DNA of 64,000 nucleotides. Source: an uncultured Marinoscillum sp. (GTDB taxonomy: Bacteria > Bacteroidota > Bacteroidia > Cytophagales > MED-G16). The position numbers and the translations under genes were made by a program. Each line of letters begins with the position of its first letter. The stretch's first letter is position 1. The DNA lies in the NCBI GenBank assembly GCA_902523065.1, contig CABYXZ010000001.1:62001-126000 (forward strand), written 5' to 3'. The notes below the pieces were generated by a model that did no database searches, was not told the DNA's origin, and saw only the letters and a program-made list of their open reading frames with translations. Of this stretch, positions 26,623-36,844 are shown piece by piece.

Positions 26623-27284
26623 ATAAAGCTCTTGTTTTATTATCAGGAGGTCAAGACTCAACAACTTGTCTTTATTGGGCGCTAGAAAATTTTAGTTATG
26701 TAGAGGCAGTCGGATTCGATTATGGACAGAGACATAGCTTAGAATTAAAGTTTGCAAAAAAAACTGCTTTAATAGCTAATGTTAATTTTGAAATAATCTC
26801 AATAAATAATTTATTCAAGAATTCAGCATTAATAAATAAAACGCAGGACTTAAATGCAATTCATCCAAATAATAAAAAGTTACCTAGTTCATTTGTACCC
26901 GGAAGAAATATTTTATTTATCTCATTAGCTTCTTCCATTGCATACAATAAAAAAATTGATAATATTGTAACGGGTGTGTGTGAAACCGATTATAGTGGTT
27001 ATCCCGATTGCAGAAAAGAATTTATAGATTCAATGAAAAAATCAATTTCTATTGGATTAGATTATAACATAAACATACATACACCACTTATGAATTTAGA
27101 TAAAGCAAAAATTTGGAAGTTAGCAAAGGAATTAGGATGTATTGAAATAATCATAAATAACACTATGACAGATTATAACGGTTCTCAAAAGAAAAATGAA
27201 TGGGGATATGGAAAATTAGATAATCCTGCAAGTAAGTTAAGGAGTCAAGGTTACTACACCGCTAAAAAAAATAAATGGATATAA
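26619..27284 (+). CDS. queC: 7-cyano-7-deazaguanine synthase, atypical C-terminus
   Basis: The 221-residue enzyme has the PP-loop LSGGQDSTTC (8-17), FDYGQRH, FVPGRNILF and GVCETDYSGYPDCR, so the ATP and substrate core is intact. QueC makes preQ0 from carboxydeazaguanine for queuosine. The C-terminal zinc-binding region is unusual: where E. coli QueC has TCYNG followed by CGHCAAC, this protein has TDYNG (Asp185) and then NEWGYGKLDNPASKLR, with no cysteine after about residue 171. queF follows one base later. Confidence 0.92.
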   Translation: MNKALVLLSGGQDSTTCLYWALENFSYVEAVGFDYGQRHSLELKFAKKTALIANVNFEIISINNLFKNSALINKTQDLNAIHPNNKKLPSSFVPGRNILFISLASSIAYNKKIDNIVTGVCETDYSGYPDCRKEFIDSMKKSISIGLDYNINIHTPLMNLDKAKIWKLAKELGCIEIIINNTMTDYNGSQKKNEWGYGKLDNPASKLRSQGYYTAKKNKWI

Positions 27285-27285
27285 T

Positions 27286-27708
27286 ATGAAGCTTAAAAGT
27301 AATATAATAGACCCCTATGTAGGTCAAGAAGCTGAAGGAAAAAAAATCAAATTTGAATCGGTTGATAAAATTGAAGTTGAAGAACTCAATGTTTTTTTAT
27401 TTGATAATAAAAAAGAATATATAAAGATAACTTCAAAAGAATTTATTGCTGTCTGTCCATTTAGTGGTTTACCAGATGTTGCAAGATTAAAGATAGAATA
27501 TTACCCTGAGGGAGGTTTAGCAATTGAATTAAAATCGTTAAAATATTATTTAGTAAGTTTTAAAAATGTTGGAATTTATCAAGAAGAGGTTACTAACAGA
27601 ATATTTAAAGACCTAAAAAAAATACTCAAGACAAAAAAAATAAGAATAACAACAAAGTATAATGTCAGAGGGGGTCTTTACACTACATGTAAGGTGGGAA
27701 ATATTTAA
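27286..27708 (+). CDS. queF: NADPH-dependent 7-cyano-7-deazaguanine reductase
   Basis: At 140 residues this is the short (unimodular) QueF. The catalytic cysteine is in VCPFSGLPD (Cys57) with Asp64, and the substrate-binding glutamate in ELKSLKYY (Glu81). The B. subtilis FHE is YQE here (Gln99-Glu100). It reduces preQ0 to preQ1, the base inserted into tRNA. Pathway partners in the window are queC just upstream and the queA-family gene at 62034. It converges with the amidohydrolase gene through a shared TTAA. Confidence 0.93.
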   Translation: MKLKSNIIDPYVGQEAEGKKIKFESVDKIEVEELNVFLFDNKKEYIKITSKEFIAVCPFSGLPDVARLKIEYYPEGGLAIELKSLKYYLVSFKNVGIYQEEVTNRIFKDLKKILKTKKIRITTKYNVRGGLYTTCKVGNI

Positions 27709-29003
27709 TTTGAATATTTTCTATTGAATCTATCATATAATATTTGTTGCTTTCCATTTAAGTTAATTTCTCTACCTGTAATAAATGCATGAACAATTTG
27801 ACTTGTTCTCATGTCGAGAATATCACCCTTAGAAACTATTATATTAGCATCTTTACCAACTTCAAGTGATCCAGTTAGATTATCAATTCCTAAAATTCTA
27901 GCAGTATTATATGTTATCATTTTCAATGCTTCCTCTTTAGGCACACCATAAGCAACAGAAGTTCCAGCTAAAAACGGTAAATTTCTTTGGGAGTGAAGTG
28001 AACCTGATGCAGTTAGACCAACAAGAATTCCCTCCTTATATAATAGATATGGTAGTTTATAAGGTAAATCAACATCCTCTTGATTTCTAGAAGGTGTCCT
28101 GTGGATATTGTTGAGTAATATTGGTAAATTATTTTCTTTGATAAAATCAATAGCATAATAAGCATCATCGGCTCCAACAATAACTAAATTGTTAATACCG
28201 TGTCTCTTAAATGTCTGAACTGATTCAATAATTTGTTCTCTGGAATTAGCATGAATATATACCTTTTTCTCATCTGAAAAAACACCAAGCATTGCTTCTA
28301 ACTTTAAATTTATTTCTTCGATATTATCTCTTCTATCAAAATAAGATCTTGAATCAATAAGAAACTTATGAATTTTATCAACTGTGCTTTTATAATTTGT
28401 ATTTGATCTAAATTCTGTTGAGCCCGACCTTCTACTTGGAGGATACGTTTTTCTAGGCCACTTAAAATGGATACCGTTATCGACCTTATATGCTGCATCC
28501 TCCCAATTCCACCCTTCCATCATCATAATAGAGGAATTACCTGTAATTAAATCTCCATCTGGAGTAACTTGTGATAAAAGGATACCATTAAATCTAAATG
28601 TTGAAATCATATCCGAATCTGTATTATAAGATGTAAGAGTCCTAATATTAGAATTTATATCACCAATCTCGGTATGATCACGAGTAGCTCTAATTGCTGA
28701 TATGTCCTCTAATCCAACCTTTGAGATAGGTAAAATTAGGCCAGGATAAACCAATTTATTATTTAAATCAAATTGAATATGATTTTCAAAATTTCTAAGA
28801 ATTGTATTATTAAAATCACCTACATGAGTAATTTTCCCAGAATCAAAACATATATATCCATTTTCTATGATAGTTCCGTTTCCTATATGAACTTGGGCAT
28901 TATATAAAATTATTGGTCTATCTTGTTCACCTACTGGTTCAGGAACCTGAGAATAAATATTTTGTGATATAATAAAAAGAATTAAGAGGTATAATTTTTT
29001 CAT
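27705..29003 (-). CDS. Secreted amidohydrolase-like protein lacking metal-ligand motifs
   Basis: A 432-residue protein with a signal peptide (KKLYLLILFIISQNIYSQ). It keeps the composite fold at both ends (VYPGLI near residue 85 and YNTARILGIDNLTGSLEVGKDANI near the C-terminus). Where an active amidohydrolase has PGxIDxHxH it reads PGLILPISKVG (87-97), and the late metal-binding aspartate region reads GLTASGSLHSQ. It therefore looks like a non-catalytic relative. It lies nine bases after the larger amidohydrolase and probably works with it in the periplasm (inference). Confidence 0.82.
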   Translation of the reverse strand: MKKLYLLILFIISQNIYSQVPEPVGEQDRPIILYNAQVHIGNGTIIENGYICFDSGKITHVGDFNNTILRNFENHIQFDLNNKLVYPGLILPISKVGLEDISAIRATRDHTEIGDINSNIRTLTSYNTDSDMISTFRFNGILLSQVTPDGDLITGNSSIMMMEGWNWEDAAYKVDNGIHFKWPRKTYPPSRRSGSTEFRSNTNYKSTVDKIHKFLIDSRSYFDRRDNIEEINLKLEAMLGVFSDEKKVYIHANSREQIIESVQTFKRHGINNLVIVGADDAYYAIDFIKENNLPILLNNIHRTPSRNQEDVDLPYKLPYLLYKEGILVGLTASGSLHSQRNLPFLAGTSVAYGVPKEEALKMITYNTARILGIDNLTGSLEVGKDANIIVSKGDILDMRTSQIVHAFITGREINLNGKQQILYDRFNRKYSN

Positions 29004-29012
29004 ATTCTAAAA

Positions 29013-32000
29013 TTAATTTTCACTTGTTGATTGATAATCATATTCATCTTCACAAGTAAGTTCAAAGTGAGCAGTTTTGACAGGTTTTCTTCGACTTCCA
29101 GATCTAACGTCTGAATTTTTCATTTTAGATATTATTCTTGCTCTCTCTTTTTTAATTTCATTTCTTAGTTTTTTATCTTCTTCTAAATCATAATATATCT
29201 TACCATCAACAATTGTTTTAAGAGGTTTTGAATATATAGACAATGGATGACCATTCCACAAAACTAAATCAGCATCTTTTCCTACCTTAATACTTCCCAT
29301 TCTGTGATCTAGATTTAGTAATTTTGCTGGGTTTAAAGTAACCAATTTCACTGCCTCAATCTCAGATAAATTACCATATTTTATAGTCTTACCGGCCTCT
29401 TGATTTAACCTTCTAGCCATCTCCCTATTATCTGAATTAATTGCTGTAACAACACCTGCTTGCGTCATCAGAGCAGCATTATATGGAATTGCTTCCTTAA
29501 CTTCATTCTTAAATGCCCACCAGTCAGCAAAAGAAGCACCTCCTGCACCATGGTTAGCCATAATATCTGCAACTTTATAGCCTTCCAATATATGTGTAAA
29601 TGTATTTACTTTAAAATCAAACTTTTCAGCAACCTTCATTAACATATTTATTTCAGACTGTACATATGAATGGCAAGTTATGTGCATTTGACCATTTAAA
29701 ATATCTTTTAAAGCGTCTAATTCAATATCTTTTCTGGGCATAACAGCATTAATCTTCTCTTTCTTTGATAATGAATTATAATACTTCCATTTGCTTTCAT
29801 AAATTTTTGCCTTGTTAAATGCATCAACAAATACTTGTTCTACACCCATTCTTGTATCTGGAAATCTTGTACTTGAAGTAGCCCTGGATCTTTTAACATT
29901 TTCTCCTAGTGCAAATTTAATATACTCATCTGCGTCACTAATAATCATTTCCTCGGGCGAAGATCCCCATCTAAACTTCACAATAGCAGATTGACCACCT
30001 ATTGCATTAGCGGAACCGTGAAGAAGTTGCGATGTAGTTACACCCCCAGCTAATTGTCTATAGATATTTACATCCTCAGAATTAATCACATCTTTCATTC
30101 TTACCTCAGCAGTATTAGACTGTGAACCTTCATTTACTCCAGAAAGGGCTATATGAGAATGTTCATCAATAATTCCTGGTGTAAGATGCATGCCGCTTCC
30201 ATCAACTATTCTCGTATCATTTCCATTTACTGATATTTCTTCGCCAACTTCAATAATTTTTCCTTTATCTATCAAGACATCTCCCTTCTCAATTATTCCC
30301 TCACCTTCTAAAGTCCATATTTTAGCTCCTTTAATGAGCATTCTCTCCTGACTTTTTAGGTTTTTTGATCCATATTCAACGAATGGATAGATAACATCTC
30401 CAATATTCTCTTTCTTACTTCTTGAAACCTTAAGGGTCTTATCAATTTTAATTTTATTTACGGATTTTTTTACTCCAGTCCATTCGAACCATTCTAAATT
30501 GTTTAATGTACCCTTTCCAATAAATCTTCCATTTGAGAAAAATCCAGATAATTTATATTCTCCAGGTGAATTTACTCCATTATCTTTTTTGAGGTTAAAT
30601 GATAAGTTGATATTCTCATCATCAATTAAAATTTTATTTGTTGATTCTAACGAATCTGTTAACTCAACACTTCCAATTTTAGCACGAGGTTTATCTTTAT
30701 CGCCATAAACTGTTAGTAAAACATCATTAAATTTTTTATTTTCTCCATTAAAAGAAAGTAGATATTCACCACTAAAGTCAATAATATTGGTGTCGTTTAC
30801 CCTATGCCACTTTCCTTGTACCCAATTACTAATAATTTTTGTTTTCTCAGAAAAAATATCACCATCAGCTATGAAAAAGTTTGCAATAAAAGACTCATTC
30901 AAAGCACCTAATTTATTTTCCATTTTAATAAACTTAGATGGATTATAAGTAAGTGCCTTTAATAGAATGGCTTTTGATGCGCCTCTCTCGTGAGACTTAA
31001 TTAAATTATCCCTAAAATCAGATAAATTTTTTAAACCATTAGTAGTTATTGAAAAATCAATATTATTTTTTTCAAGGAAAAAAGGATTTGAAGGGGCTAA
31101 TTCCCAATGCTTCAGTTGGGATAGTAAGATATCTTTATTCTTGAAAGGATCATCAACATTATATGGTTTAGGATAATTTATCGGAACAATTAAATTTGAA
31201 TTGCCTTCTTTTATTTCTTTTATTCTTTGATATTCGTCCCCTTGACCTTTTATGATAAACTTAATTCCAATCTCTTTCTCAATTTTTTGAGCTAGAAGAA
31301 CTTTAAGTTTATCTCTGACCTCTATAATTTTAGGTAAATTATTATTTTTATTTATTGCTGACAAGGAGAGATTGGTTTCATTAATTTTTCCTGAATTAGT
31401 AGAATACCAGTTAGCATCAAAAAAAGATTGCTTTAATAAAGCTACAGCTCCCATCAGTGAACTTGGATACCTCTGTCTAGTTGATCCCTTCATAAAAGAA
31501 AAGTGATTTGAAACCTTATCTTTAATTATAATCTTTTGTTCAACATCATCTCCAAGAGAGACTAAAGAACCAGTCCCTCTCATAATTCCATCCATATTAT
31601 GAGAAACTACTAACCCAAAACCTTCACTTCTAAGTTTATTTGATATTTTATTGTCAATTTTTATATAATCAACACTATTGTATTCAGGCCTTATTGATTC
31701 ATTCCAAGCAAAAGGACCACTCTTATTTGATAACATCTGAGGACTATTATAACTTGAAATCCAATTTGAGGAAATATTTCTGGATTCGTCATCAATAATT
31801 CCATAATCAGTATATAAGTCAATAAAAGAAGGATATACATAATTTCCTTGTAAATCAAATACTCTTATACCCTCAGGTATTGATACATTTTTTCCAACTG
31901 ATGTGATCACACCGTTTTTAATAACTAGAATTCCATTTTCGAGTTTAGTTTTGTAATCAATTATGATGTTGGCATTAATAAATGCATAGTGATTTTCTCT

Positions 32001-32096
32001 GATATCATTAACACCATTGACTGGAAACCCCTCCTGAGAATAGGAAAGAAAAGGAATTACTAATACAAGCAGTAATATGAAATATTTTTTTAACAT
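29013..32096 (-). CDS. Large secreted amidohydrolase with a degenerate and an intact domain
   Basis: 1027 residues behind a signal peptide (ending near SYSQ). The first half (about 35-440) is amidohydrolase-like, but its HxH site reads YPSFIDLYTDYG (88-99). The second half has PGIIDEHSHIALSG (HxH near 646-648), further histidines in ITCHSYVQSE and FTHILEGY, and the aspartate in AINSDNREMA, so a complete metal site. Substrate unknown; secreted members are often assigned to imidazolonepropionase- or dipeptidase-like groups without proof. It is co-oriented with DUF1573 upstream and a second amidohydrolase downstream. Confidence 0.88.
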   Translation of the reverse strand: MLKKYFILLLVLVIPFLSYSQEGFPVNGVNDIRENHYAFINANIIIDYKTKLENGILVIKNGVITSVGKNVSIPEGIRVFDLQGNYVYPSFIDLYTDYGIIDDESRNISSNWISSYNSPQMLSNKSGPFAWNESIRPEYNSVDYIKIDNKISNKLRSEGFGLVVSHNMDGIMRGTGSLVSLGDDVEQKIIIKDKVSNHFSFMKGSTRQRYPSSLMGAVALLKQSFFDANWYSTNSGKINETNLSLSAINKNNNLPKIIEVRDKLKVLLAQKIEKEIGIKFIIKGQGDEYQRIKEIKEGNSNLIVPINYPKPYNVDDPFKNKDILLSQLKHWELAPSNPFFLEKNNIDFSITTNGLKNLSDFRDNLIKSHERGASKAILLKALTYNPSKFIKMENKLGALNESFIANFFIADGDIFSEKTKIISNWVQGKWHRVNDTNIIDFSGEYLLSFNGENKKFNDVLLTVYGDKDKPRAKIGSVELTDSLESTNKILIDDENINLSFNLKKDNGVNSPGEYKLSGFFSNGRFIGKGTLNNLEWFEWTGVKKSVNKIKIDKTLKVSRSKKENIGDVIYPFVEYGSKNLKSQERMLIKGAKIWTLEGEGIIEKGDVLIDKGKIIEVGEEISVNGNDTRIVDGSGMHLTPGIIDEHSHIALSGVNEGSQSNTAEVRMKDVINSEDVNIYRQLAGGVTTSQLLHGSANAIGGQSAIVKFRWGSSPEEMIISDADEYIKFALGENVKRSRATSSTRFPDTRMGVEQVFVDAFNKAKIYESKWKYYNSLSKKEKINAVMPRKDIELDALKDILNGQMHITCHSYVQSEINMLMKVAEKFDFKVNTFTHILEGYKVADIMANHGAGGASFADWWAFKNEVKEAIPYNAALMTQAGVVTAINSDNREMARRLNQEAGKTIKYGNLSEIEAVKLVTLNPAKLLNLDHRMGSIKVGKDADLVLWNGHPLSIYSKPLKTIVDGKIYYDLEEDKKLRNEIKKERARIISKMKNSDVRSGSRRKPVKTAHFELTCEDEYDYQSTSEN

Positions 32097-32112
32097 AATT
32101 TAAATAAGTTAA

Positions 32113-32484
32113 TTATCTAACAACCTTACCCTTAATAAAAATCAAGGACCTTCTGTTGTCGTTGGTAATAACTGAAAGTGATTTTCTGAAAACTCCAGGT
32201 CTACCCTTAGGGTTATACTCAGCAATAATAAAGCCCTTTTTACCAGGTTTTATTTCGTCTTTTGACCAGTTAGGTGTAGTACAACCACAAGAAGGTTTCA
32301 CTGTTAATATTCTAATTGATTCTTTACCATTATTTGTGAAACTGAACTTATGGGAGACCTTACCCTTATTTTCTTGAATATCTCCAAAATTATACTCAGG
32401 GGTTTCAAATACAATTTCAGGCTTTTGAGAAAAAGAATTAAAAAAAGAAAATAAAATAAAACTTAGGGTTAGTAGTTGATTCAT
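32113..32484 (-). CDS. DUF1573 secreted protein
   Basis: A 123-residue protein with a signal peptide (FILFSFFNSFSQ) and one DUF1573 Ig-like domain: FGDIQENKGKVSHKFSFTN, KPSCGCTTPNW and YNPKGRPGVFRKSL. The domain is common in secreted Bacteroidota proteins; the CGCT pair may form a disulfide or bind metal, and the function is not established. It is the first gene of the leftward amidohydrolase operon, 16 bases upstream. Confidence 0.88.
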   Translation of the reverse strand: MNQLLTLSFILFSFFNSFSQKPEIVFETPEYNFGDIQENKGKVSHKFSFTNNGKESIRILTVKPSCGCTTPNWSKDEIKPGKKGFIIAEYNPKGRPGVFRKSLSVITNDNRRSLIFIKGKVVR

Positions 32485-32550
32485 TATTTTTAAAAATATA
32501 TAATTAAATTATATGAATCAATTACAATTGAATTATTTTTATAAATAAAA

Positions 32551-33519
32551 ATGGCCAGAATTCTTACAGGTATTCAAAGTTCAGGCAAACCACATCTGGG
32601 AAATATTCTAGGTGCTATAAAACCTTCCGTTCAATTATCAAAAGATTCAGATAATCAGTCACTATTCTTCATTGCTGACCTTCACTCTTTAATAAATATT
32701 AAAGACTCTAAAGTAAGAAATGAAAACACATTAGCAGTTGCTGCTTCATGGATAGCAATGGGTTTTGACTACGATAAAAATTATTTCTACAGACAATCTA
32801 AAATTACTGAGGTATGTGAATTAGCATGGTATTTAAACTGCTTTACACCCTACCCTATGTTATCTAACTCTCACTCGTTTAAGGATAAATCAGATAACTT
32901 ATCAGAAATTAATTCAGGATTATTTACCTACCCAGTTTTGATGGCCGCAGATATATTATTATATGACTCAGATATAGTTCCAGTTGGAAAAGATCAAAAA
33001 CAGCATCTTGAGATCACAAGAGATATTGCAAAATCATTTAACCATAATTATGGAGATACATTTATAGTCCCAGAAAGTAAAATAGATAAAAATGTACAGA
33101 CTATTCCTGGTACTGACGGTAGGAAAATGAGTAAAACATATGATAATACAATCGATATTTTTGCTGATGAGAAATTGCTAAAAAAACAAATTATGACAAT
33201 AGTTACCGATAGTAAAGGTCTCGAAGACAAGAAGAATCCAGATTCATGTAATATTTTTAATATTTTTAAATTAATAGCAAGTGAAAGTGAGACTGAGAAA
33301 ATGAGAAAAAAATATATTGAAGGTGGGTATGGTTACGGACATGCTAAGACCCATTTATTAAATTATATATTAGAATTATATAAAGATGAAAGAAAATTGT
33401 TTTCAGAATTAATTAAAAATCAAGATCATCTTTACAGCATATTAGAGAAAGGTGAAAAAAAAGCAAAAATTATTGCAAGAAAAGTTCTAGATAGAGTTAG
33501 AAGTAAACTTGGGTATTAA
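32551..33519 (+). CDS. trpS: Tryptophanyl-tRNA synthetase
   Basis: At 322 residues it is a normal class I TrpRS: TGIQSSGKPHLGNILGA contains the HIGH-type site (His15), and GRKMSKTYDN is the KMSKS-type loop (Lys192-Thr196). It charges tRNA-Trp. It leads a forward group with the phosphohexose mutase, which starts at the very next base, and pgi. Confidence 0.96.
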   Translation: MARILTGIQSSGKPHLGNILGAIKPSVQLSKDSDNQSLFFIADLHSLINIKDSKVRNENTLAVAASWIAMGFDYDKNYFYRQSKITEVCELAWYLNCFTPYPMLSNSHSFKDKSDNLSEINSGLFTYPVLMAADILLYDSDIVPVGKDQKQHLEITRDIAKSFNHNYGDTFIVPESKIDKNVQTIPGTDGRKMSKTYDNTIDIFADEKLLKKQIMTIVTDSKGLEDKKNPDSCNIFNIFKLIASESETEKMRKKYIEGGYGYGHAKTHLLNYILELYKDERKLFSELIKNQDHLYSILEKGEKKAKIIARKVLDRVRSKLGY

Positions 33520-35223
33520 TTGAAAACACAATCAAAAAAAAATGAACTTCTAGAATTATCAATAGCTGAAGCTAATAAGTGGCTCAGCTATGGACTCAAA
33601 AAAGAAGAAGAAAAAGAAGTTAATAATCTTCTTATTGGAGGAAATGAAGATCACCTAATAGAGAGCTTTCATAAAAAACTTGAATTTGGTACTGGAGGAA
33701 TGAGAGGTCTTATAGGTATTGGTAGCAACAGAATAAATTCTTACACTATATCCTTAGCTACTCAAGGATTATGTAATTATTTAAAAAAAACATACGAAAA
33801 TAATATATCTGCTGTAATTGCATATGACAGTAGGAGATTTAGTAAAGAGTTTGGTAATCAAACTGCAAAAATTTTCTCTGCTAATAATATTAAATCTCAT
33901 ATTTTCTCAGATTTAAGACCAACCCCAGAATTATCATTTGCAGTTAGAGAGTTAAACTGTTCTTGTGGAATTGTAATAACAGCTTCTCATAATCCAAAAG
34001 AGTATAATGGTTATAAAGTTTATTGGAATGACGGAGGTCAAATAACATCTCCTCATGATAAAAATATTATCTCTGAAGTTGAAAAAATAACTGATTTCAA
34101 TCAAATAAATTTTAATTTCAATAATGACTTAATTATGGAAATAGACTCGGAAATTGATAAAAAATACATTGAAAAAATCCAAAGTTTATCACTTTATGAT
34201 AATTCAAAATCTAAATTAAAAATTGTTTTTTCCTCTCTTCACGGCACTGGAATAACTCAGATTCCTCATGCATTAAAAGCCTTTGGATTTAAGAATATCA
34301 TTAGTGTCAAAAGTCAAGAATTACCCGACCCAGAATTTTCAACTGTACATTCTCCGAACCCTGAAGATATTGATGCTCTTGATTTAGGTATAAAAAAATT
34401 AAAAAAAGAAAAAGGAGATATACTTATTGCTACAGATCCAGATTCAGATAGAGTCGGAGTAGCACTTTATCATAACGAAGAGATTAAAATATTAAACGGC
34501 AATCAACTCGCCACATTAATTGTTTACTATTCCTTAATTAATCTCAAATTAAATAAGATGAATAAAACTCCTTATGTGGCAAAAACAATTGTGACTTCTA
34601 GACTGATTGATTTGATAGCAAGAGATTTTGGAGTTAAATCTTACTCCACTCTTACAGGTTTCAAGTATATAGCTGAGTTAATTAAAAATAAAAAAAATGA
34701 AAAGTTTATTGCTGGAGGAGAAGAAAGTTATGGTTACCTAGTCGACGAATTTGTAAGAGACAAAGACGCAATTATTTCTTGTGCATTCATATGTGAGATC
34801 GCTAACTGGGCTAAAGAAAATAACAAATCATTAAATGATATTATGGAAGAAATTTATGATACTTACGGACTATTTATAGAGAAGCTATATACAATTAAAA
34901 TGGAGGGAATAAATGGAACTAATAAAATTAATGAAATTATGGAGAGGTTTAGAACTCAACCACCTCAAACAATACTTGGAGATAAAGTAAAAGAGGTTAT
35001 TGACTACAACAGAAAAGTAAAAAACCCTGTTATTAATGTTAAATCAAATGTTATCCAATTAATCTCAGAAAATAATTATTCGATGACGTTAAGACCATCA
35101 GGAACTGAACCAAAAATTAAGTTTTATTTTAGTTTGTCGGATTATAACAGTGAAGAAAATAAAAAAAAATTACTTAATCTTATTGACAAAGAAGTTGTTA
35201 AAATAAAAAAAAACTATGAGTAG
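33520..35223 (+). CDS. Phosphoglucomutase/phosphomannomutase family protein
   Basis: A 567-residue alpha-D-phosphohexomutase: GTGGMRGLIGIG near the N-terminus, the phosphoserine loop TASHNP (Ser156), the metal loop ATDPDSDRVG, the sugar loop GGEESYGYL and the phosphate loop RPSGTEPKIKFY. The length and GGEESYG fit bacterial PgcA-type enzymes that interconvert glucose 1- and 6-phosphate, and pgi follows with an eight-base overlap, matching that role. The start is TTG, directly after trpS; no ATG precedes the first conserved motif. Confidence 0.92.
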   Translation: MKTQSKKNELLELSIAEANKWLSYGLKKEEEKEVNNLLIGGNEDHLIESFHKKLEFGTGGMRGLIGIGSNRINSYTISLATQGLCNYLKKTYENNISAVIAYDSRRFSKEFGNQTAKIFSANNIKSHIFSDLRPTPELSFAVRELNCSCGIVITASHNPKEYNGYKVYWNDGGQITSPHDKNIISEVEKITDFNQINFNFNNDLIMEIDSEIDKKYIEKIQSLSLYDNSKSKLKIVFSSLHGTGITQIPHALKAFGFKNIISVKSQELPDPEFSTVHSPNPEDIDALDLGIKKLKKEKGDILIATDPDSDRVGVALYHNEEIKILNGNQLATLIVYYSLINLKLNKMNKTPYVAKTIVTSRLIDLIARDFGVKSYSTLTGFKYIAELIKNKKNEKFIAGGEESYGYLVDEFVRDKDAIISCAFICEIANWAKENNKSLNDIMEEIYDTYGLFIEKLYTIKMEGINGTNKINEIMERFRTQPPQTILGDKVKEVIDYNRKVKNPVINVKSNVIQLISENNYSMTLRPSGTEPKIKFYFSLSDYNSEENKKKLLNLIDKEVVKIKKNYE

Positions 35224-36844
35224 TCTAAATAAATTATCTTCCTGGATTGATATAGGTAATCATTCTAAAAAAATTTCAGGTAAGTCCTTAAATGAGATGT
35301 TTAAGGAAGATAAGGACAGATTTAACAAATTTTCTGTTCAAAGGGAAAACCTTCTTTTAGATTTTTCTAAAAATCATATAGATGATAAAATGATGAAGTT
35401 GTTTTCTCAATTATTAGATGAGATAGATCTTAAAGGTAAGATGAAAGATTTTTATAATGGTAAAAAAATTAATACCTCAGAAAACAGATCTGTTTTACAT
35501 TTCCTCTTGAGAGGGAGTTATAACTCAAAAACCAAAGAATTATATTATAGAGATGTAAAAAAAGGTCTTGATAAATTAAAATCCTTTTCAAAAAAATTTA
35601 GAAATGGTGATATAAAGGGCAACTCAGGAAAAAAAATTAAAAACATAATTAACATCGGTATAGGAGGGTCAGATCTTGGTCCAAAAATGATATGCGAAGC
35701 TCTAAAATGTTATTCAAACAGAGACATTCAAAACTATTTTATATCTAATGTAGACCCAAGTAATCTATCAGAAGTATTACAAAATATAGATCCAAATGAA
35801 TCAATATTTATTATTTCTTCAAAGTCTTTTGGTACAATTGAAACTTTAAAAAATGCAAATATTTGTAAAAATTGGTTTCATAATCATACTAAAACAAATG
35901 AGGACTTCAAAAATCATTTTTTTGGAGTAACTGCTAATACTAAGAGGGCAAAAGAATTTGGGATTGATGAAAATAATATTTTTCCAATCTGGGACTGGGT
36001 TGGTGGAAGATACTCTTTGTGGTCTTCGGTTGGTTTACCAATTATTTTAAAAATTGGCTTTGAAAATTTTGAGAAGCTACTTAGTGGGGCCAATGAAATT
36101 GATAACCATTTCAAAAATGAACCATATGACAAAAATATTCCCATTATACTGGCATGTTTAGGTGTTTTATATAATAATTTTCATAATTGTGAAACGCATG
36201 CAATTTTCCCTTACGATCACTACCTAAAATACTTACCCGTGTATCTTCAACAAGCAGATATGGAAAGTAATGGTAAAAACACATCAAAAGATTCAATGGA
36301 AGTAAAATATAGTACCGGTCCTATTTTGTGGGGAGATGTTGGAACAAATGGTCAACATTCTTTTTTCCAACTAATTCACCAAGGCACAAAAATAATTCCA
36401 TGTGATTTTATAGGATTTGTAAATTCAAATAATGAGAAGGAAGAATTACATGAAATATTACTATCAAATATGATTGGACAAACTATGGCATTGATGAAAG
36501 GAAAAAAAATGGAGGAAGTAGAAAAAGAACTTGGAAGCAAGACTAATTACCTAAATTATGAAATTCTAAAAAACTCAAAAGTATTAAAGGGAAATAAGCC
36601 ATCAAACACGTTATTATTTGATAAGCTTACACCATATAACCTTGGAAGATTGATTGCTATATATGAACATAAAATTTTTGTCCAAGGTTGTATATGGAAT
36701 ATAAATAGCTTTGATCAGTGGGGAGTAGAATTAGGTAAGATGTTATCTGATGAAGTTTATAAAAAAATCAATAAAAATGACAGATCTAATATTGATAACT
36801 CTACAAGTGGTCAGTTAGATTTTATTAAAAAATTTAGGCAATAA
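35216..36844 (+). CDS. pgi: Glucose-6-phosphate isomerase
   Basis: At 542 residues it is a full-length PGI of the E. coli type: NIGIGGSDLGPKM, SKSFGTIETL, GGRYSLWSSVGLP, the catalytic glutamate region QQADMESNGK and the C-terminal signature QWGVELGKML. It interconverts glucose and fructose 6-phosphates. It overlaps the mutase upstream by eight bases and the convergent nupC-like gene by eleven. Confidence 0.96.
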   Translation: MSSLNKLSSWIDIGNHSKKISGKSLNEMFKEDKDRFNKFSVQRENLLLDFSKNHIDDKMMKLFSQLLDEIDLKGKMKDFYNGKKINTSENRSVLHFLLRGSYNSKTKELYYRDVKKGLDKLKSFSKKFRNGDIKGNSGKKIKNIINIGIGGSDLGPKMICEALKCYSNRDIQNYFISNVDPSNLSEVLQNIDPNESIFIISSKSFGTIETLKNANICKNWFHNHTKTNEDFKNHFFGVTANTKRAKEFGIDENNIFPIWDWVGGRYSLWSSVGLPIILKIGFENFEKLLSGANEIDNHFKNEPYDKNIPIILACLGVLYNNFHNCETHAIFPYDHYLKYLPVYLQQADMESNGKNTSKDSMEVKYSTGPILWGDVGTNGQHSFFQLIHQGTKIIPCDFIGFVNSNNEKEELHEILLSNMIGQTMALMKGKKMEEVEKELGSKTNYLNYEILKNSKVLKGNKPSNTLLFDKLTPYNLGRLIAIYEHKIFVQGCIWNINSFDQWGVELGKMLSDEVYKKINKNDRSNIDNSTSGQLDFIKKFRQ

